Of a stretch of 35,595 nt of DNA, positions 32,080 through 35,595 are shown in pieces. Numbering within the stretch: the stretch's first letter is position 1; each line of letters starts with the position of its first letter. The notes below the pieces were generated by a model. That model did no database searches and was not told the origin of the DNA. It worked only from the letters and a program-made list of their open reading frames with translations. The DNA is from an uncultured Saprospiraceae bacterium (lineage in GTDB: Bacteria; Bacteroidota; Bacteroidia; Chitinophagales; Saprospiraceae). The translations under genes were made by a program, and so were the position numbers. The DNA lies in NCBI GenBank assembly GCA_905480605.1, contig CAJQRD010000018.1, positions 1 through 35,595 on the forward strand, given 5' to 3'.

Positions 32080-34353
32080 TTAAATAGATTTTGATTGAGA
32101 TAAAATTTGATGAATCTGCGCTCTTAGATATGGTTGAACCTGAAGATTCCCTTCGTTCTTTCGCAATAATATTTTTTGCTGACAAAGGTGTTCTATCTCC
32201 GCCCTTATTTTTTTAAATTCAACCTCATCAAAAAACACCTTGAGTCTGCTCATATTGATTAGTTCAAAAGAAAGCAAATATTCTAACAAGAATCTATTCG
32301 CTAATACTTTGTCCTTAAATCCAAGTACTGAGGTTTTCATTTGTAATTCACTATCATAAGAACACCAACGCTGCATAGCCAATCCTATATTACCTTGACT
32401 TAGACTTGCGACTTTCTTTGCCTTTTGTCTAAGTTTATCTGAATTGAAGGTTGCCTCATCAAGATCGGCAACAGCAAGAGCTCTAACATGAAGTGCATCC
32501 TCAATTAGACTTGATGATACACCATCAGCATTTACAATTTCAGAAAAAACATTTTCTAAATTGAAGTATGAATTCAATCGATGATATTGCCCTTCTTCTA
32601 TCGCAATAGCAAAATATATTTTTTGCGAATATTTTATAATTAAGAATTGAAGAGCATTGAAAAAATCATACATACCATTGGCATCACAAGCATAATGCTC
32701 TAAATTATCAATTGTAATTATACACTTATCATCTTCTATGTGTTTTACAATTTCTTTTAGTGCTTTTATTAAATCTGTATCAATATTGATTTTGTGCCCA
32801 TTTATATCTACAGATTGATTCAGTGCAATATTATAGTTTCTAAACTCCGGTTGCTGTAATGGAATCAATTCCAATAAACTTGACTTACCACTATAATGGC
32901 TTCCTGTTATCAACAAGGAGCCACCAAATCCAGATTGCCATAAATCAAAATGTTTTTTTATCGCGTTCTCCTTTATTGGCCTTTCAATATTAAAAGTGGA
33001 TCCAAGAAATCCTTTGCGCATAAAAAGTGCATTTTCATCACTTCCGGGATTAAAATTTAATATACTATCAATATATGAGGCAGCCGTTGGTTTTTCCTTA
33101 ATTTTTTCCTTTGTAAAAATACCATTTGACCAATTATGAAAGCCAGCAATAATCTTACTGAGGTTATACCTTTTTTGAATTGTATCACTGAATGTCAATC
33201 CAGAAGACAGTTGACTAATTTTAGATACTGGCAGGAATAGATAATTCTCATCGAATAACTTAGTCACCTTTATTAAGTTGCCTAACTTATTTCCCAGACT
33301 TTCTATTTCATCATGCACTTCAGGTACAATAATCTTTATATAATCCTCATCAAGATTTTGTAATTGCTTAGAAATTTCACTTGAGTCAAAAGTTAAATCT
33401 TCACTATTGTTTACATCAACCTTTGCTTTCAATCTATTTGACAATTGCAAAAGTGCAACAGCTATTCTTTCTTTGTAATTTGACAACCTCTTATCAATAT
33501 CACGAAGAGGTCCAGATAGATTAAATGTGGTCCATGAACTTACTTCTGAAAGAATATCAATTTGCTTATGCATTAGTCTACCTCCATCACTTGATACTGC
33601 AAACGATAATTTGTCAATATAATCTAGCCCAATGGAATCATAACTGGACATATTGGGCTGATTTTCTAACGTTAAAATTTGACTATCAATAAGTGTGGCC
33701 AATTTGCGTAAAGTCTCAACTGTTGTCAGTTTAGGAATTGCGTTTATAGATTCAATTAATTTGCCTAAGATATGATGAAGTTCTATCGACCTCTGGTTTC
33801 GTATCTCCATATATTCTCCATAGCTCTTTTTAAAAGCAGCAAATGATACAGCAATATTATCGATCTTATGCTGACTTCGGTTAATTTTCTTTATTTGATC
33901 AGCTATTGTGTTCAGTTGTTCTACTATAACGTCGGTTGGGTTTATTTCATGTATCCATTTTGCATCTTCTGAAAGGCCACCAGATATAATTTTCTTGTAC
34001 TTTTGATCCAGATCTTTGCTGGCCTCCAGTATAATTTGTGCAACTTTTGATCTATAATTTTCAGCCTCCAGAGCTGATTTCAATCCATCTTCTTCAAAAT
34101 ATTTAAGACGCAAAAGATTCAGCATACAATCTCTAATAAGAATTGATACATCTTTAGCTTCATGAGACCATACATAAGAGACAATTTTTGCTTTATCATC
34201 AGTAGCAGCCTCTACAGCACAGGATACTAAAGTCTCGGATAGCTTGCGTATATAAGATTGAGCTTGAATGTTAAAAACGGATATAGCAAATTCTCTTGGA
34301 TTAAGCTCAAAAACGAATGATAAATTTGACTCCACTTGATGTATCTTTTCCAT
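32080..34353 (-). CDS. Large P-loop ATPase with long helical N-terminal region, unknown function
   Basis: In this 757-residue protein residues 1-430 are mostly predicted helix with coiled-coil-like segments (LHHILGKLIESINAIPK, LSNYKERIAVALLQLSNRLK). A P-loop ATPase domain follows: Walker A ITGSHYSGKSS with Lys490, Walker B CIITIDNLEHY with Asp549, and a sensor-like strand IYFAIAIEEG. The last 100 residues look like a winged-helix end (SFELINMSRLKVFFDEVEFK). The NTPase part resembles STAND/AAA-type regulators in outline; Asn replaces the usual second acidic residue of Walker B. No nuclease, TIR or membrane domain is visible. It starts a unit with a small membrane protein and a cation:proton antiporter. 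Confidence 0.75.
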   Translation of the reverse strand: MEKIHQVESNLSFVFELNPREFAISVFNIQAQSYIRKLSETLVSCAVEAATDDKAKIVSYVWSHEAKDVSILIRDCMLNLLRLKYFEEDGLKSALEAENYRSKVAQIILEASKDLDQKYKKIISGGLSEDAKWIHEINPTDVIVEQLNTIADQIKKINRSQHKIDNIAVSFAAFKKSYGEYMEIRNQRSIELHHILGKLIESINAIPKLTTVETLRKLATLIDSQILTLENQPNMSSYDSIGLDYIDKLSFAVSSDGGRLMHKQIDILSEVSSWTTFNLSGPLRDIDKRLSNYKERIAVALLQLSNRLKAKVDVNNSEDLTFDSSEISKQLQNLDEDYIKIIVPEVHDEIESLGNKLGNLIKVTKLFDENYLFLPVSKISQLSSGLTFSDTIQKRYNLSKIIAGFHNWSNGIFTKEKIKEKPTAASYIDSILNFNPGSDENALFMRKGFLGSTFNIERPIKENAIKKHFDLWQSGFGGSLLITGSHYSGKSSLLELIPLQQPEFRNYNIALNQSVDINGHKINIDTDLIKALKEIVKHIEDDKCIITIDNLEHYACDANGMYDFFNALQFLIIKYSQKIYFAIAIEEGQYHRLNSYFNLENVFSEIVNADGVSSSLIEDALHVRALAVADLDEATFNSDKLRQKAKKVASLSQGNIGLAMQRWCSYDSELQMKTSVLGFKDKVLANRFLLEYLLSFELINMSRLKVFFDEVEFKKIRAEIEHLCQQKILLRKNEGNLQVQPYLRAQIHQILSQSKSI

Positions 34354-34437
34354 GGGTTATATAGATAATACTCTAATACAATATACCAATATAGATAATT
34401 TGATTGAGTATTTATAATGAGAGTCATTATTTAGATA

Positions 34438-34558
34438 TGGTCACAGCAAAACGAAAATACAAACCTTTAAAAATCATGATTTTTGGCTGTTTTTCCACCT
34501 TTAATATTAAAAATACACTGCGCTTTTAAACGAAAATTCATCAATTAGTCTGTGACCA
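34438..34558. repeat. Inverted repeat TGGTCACAG ... CTGTGACCA before the ATPase operon
   Basis: TGGTCACAG (34438-34446) and CTGTGACCA (34550-34558) are exact 9-bp inverted copies 103 bp apart, upstream of the ATPase gene. They may be two sites for one regulator. The rest of 34354-34708 has a small hairpin (GCTGT, loop, ACAGC at about 34593) and no gene that I can support. Confidence 0.45.
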
Positions 34559-34708
34559 ATTTACTAAAATTGACTAAAGTAGTATTTAACATGCTGTGTT
34601 TAACAGCAAAAAGATCAATGTCACTTCATTTGTGAAGGCGTAAAGCAATAGAGATTATACTGCTGAGTAAGTGGTGTAATATAAAGAAAGTGACATGCAA
34701 AAATCGAT

Positions 34709-35065
34709 ATGGTTTTTGTGAGTCACCTTTTTTTAAAAGATAAGTATGTTGATAAGAACATAGCTTATTCAACAGGAGACTCAAACTTAAGCAAGTTATA
34801 TACAATGAGTACTGAAAAATTTGATGCTGAACAAGCAGCTAAATGGGGAGAGTTTGATTTACAAGACATCAATGTAGCTCTTTCGCCTGATTCAAGAACT
34901 GCTGTACTAACATTTTACGCTAAAAGATATTATACAGTAGGAAAAGGAGATAAAGTCGATTATAGCACAAGAGCCTCTTCGGTTTAGATTTCAACAGAAA
35001 GTGGGTGGAAAATAATGCATTCAAGCTGGGCTCCTTTTGGAGGAGGGAACGGAATACCTAAATAA
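34709..35065 (+). pseudogene. NTF2-like (DUF4440/SnoaL-type) protein, broken by TAG at a Trp codon
   Basis: The frame reads KLYTMSTEKFDAEQAAKWGE, INVALSPDSRTAVLTFYAKR and YSTRASSV. It then meets TAG at 34985-34987 and continues in the same frame with ISTESGWKIMHSSWAPFGGG and NGIPK before TAA at 35063. Family members have VW before the last strand, so the TAG replaces a TGG. The NTF2-like fold is a small cone-shaped domain used in many secreted and cytosolic proteins. The N-terminus also looks damaged, since no signal peptide or helical start is visible. A strong terminator at 35112 fits its former transcript. Confidence 0.7.
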
Positions 35066-35111
35066 TAAGCCCAAATTATTAAATATTGAAGGCTATAACT
35101 TTCAATTAAAT

Positions 35112-35141
35112 AAAGGAATTACATTGATGTAGTTCCTTTTT
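35112..35141 (+). terminator. Intrinsic terminator after the NTF2-like pseudogene
   Basis: AAAGGAATTACAT and ATGTAGTTCCTTT form a 13-bp stem with one G-T pair and a 2-nt loop, followed by further T. The tight loop and the T run make a strong terminator on the plus strand. Confidence 0.7.
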
Positions 35142-35200
35142 CTATTTATCAATATATCATTTAGTTTTTACTTAAACTGTTTGAAGAAGATAGCTATGAT

Positions 35201-35329
35201 TTAGTTAACCCCAAGTTTTTTATGTATTTCTTGCATCTGTTTACCAAATTCTATTTTATCCTTTGCTTTATTAGCCCTGTAAATACCCCTCACCAACATA
35301 GCCCAACCGAAACTGATATTTAGGTTCTC
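35201..35329 (-). pseudogene. Short coding scrap, 42 codons without a proper start
   Basis: A minus-strand frame reads ISFGWAMLVRGIYRANKAKD and KIEFGKQMQEIHKKLGVN before TAA at 35201. It is preceded at once by TGA, so the N-terminal part is gone or out of frame. The composition looks protein-like, but I do not recognise the family. It may be translated from the internal ATG as a 32-residue peptide. Confidence 0.3.
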
Positions 35330-35365
35330 TCATTTTAAAGGTCGATTTACGACTTTTAATCACAA

Positions 35366-35584
35366 CTAAAGTCGTGATTTTAAGTTTTTTAATTTGCGTT
35401 CGCGACACATAGATTCCGATCTTGTTTCAAAACTCATATGCCAAACAAGCTCCTAGGGCACATAAGCCTTTGTGGATCTTACTTCTCTATTATTATGTTT
35501 ACTTATTCTCTGTCCTAGATTATTGGTTTGACCTATATAAAATCTGGCAAACTCAATGCTGTATAATACATAAGTGTGGTACAT
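35366..35584 (-). pseudogene. GIY-YIG endonuclease-domain protein (UPF0213-like), broken by TAG at a Trp codon
   Basis: The frame from ATG 35584 reads YHTYVLYS, then FYIGQTNNLGQRISKHN and EVRSTKAYVP, the GIY-YIG core with its conserved Arg. TAG at 35455-35453 stands where relatives have Trp (P-W-E-L-V). The frame continues ELVWHMSFETRSESMCRERK and ends at TAG 35366-35368, so 73 codons in all, near the usual 80-90. These stand-alone GIY-YIG proteins have uncertain roles. Only one base change would repair it. Confidence 0.8.
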
Positions 35585-35595
35585 AATGGAAGTTT

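Noticed and set aside
34227-34427. 66-aa minus-strand frame upstream of the ATPase start
   Set aside because: It overlaps the first part of the ATPase gene in another frame and has no sensible composition.
138-35455. Stop-codon reassignment as explanation of the in-frame stops
   Set aside because: TAA, TAG and TGA all occur as interruptions, and all three also end healthy genes here. The rimK frameshift cannot be explained this way either.

Overview
The window is an AT-rich stretch of a Bacteroidota chromosome. The block bamD - rpoZ - coaBC - DUF4835 (PorD-type) is typical of that phylum. Several promoters fit its sigma-A pattern (TTG or TTTG, about 20 nt, TAnnTTTG). Strong Shine-Dalgarno sites are absent, and TTG or GTG starts are common. 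A member of the Saprospiria is my best guess, but nothing here proves the class.

Layout. 1-434: the end of a membrane-protein gene and a decayed ankyrin gene. 425-3260: a minus-strand ABC transporter operon with a YtrA-type GntR regulator and a clear operator next to its promoter. 3290-4385: a REP-associated tyrosine transposase with a 23-bp perfect hairpin, 26-bp tandem repeats and a terminator-like hairpin that has no gene. 4584-8451: the plus-strand housekeeping operon bamD-rpoZ-coaBC-porD-like-purN. 8570-10565: a PA14-OmpA protein convergent with an ECF sigma factor and a short membrane protein that may be its anti-sigma factor. 10739-13618: a YfcC-family carrier and an ArgE-type deacetylase. 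14075-15738: a flavin reductase, a very short FGE-like lipoprotein and a NUDIX hydrolase. 15751-16186: five copies of a ~91-bp repeat. 16194-19112: a SNF2 helicase. 19562-19635: tRNA-Thr(UGU).

The most interesting block is 19986-28174, nine minus-strand genes with short gaps or overlaps. In transcription order they are an ATP-grasp-like protein, a glutathione-synthetase-like ATP-grasp ligase, an AstE/AspA-type amidohydrolase, a very acidic 139-aa protein, a Lys-rich small protein, arginine decarboxylase, agmatinase, an RMD1/DUF155 membrane protein and a deoxyhypusine-synthase-like enzyme. The last enzymes give a plausible arginine -> agmatine -> putrescine -> aminobutylated product route. The first genes look like amide-bond-forming and amide-cleaving enzymes. 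Whether they act on a polyamine or peptide conjugate is an inference. Divergent from this block lies rimB (retropepsin-like), followed by a rimK gene destroyed by four stops and a frameshift.

30278-34353 is a second uncharacterised unit: a 757-aa P-loop ATPase with a long helical N-terminal part, a small membrane protein and a cation:proton antiporter, apparently one operon. The right end (34709-35584) holds an NTF2-like and a GIY-YIG gene, each broken by a TAG at an expected Trp. Four decayed genes in 35 kb suggest ongoing gene loss, or consensus errors if this comes from a draft assembly.
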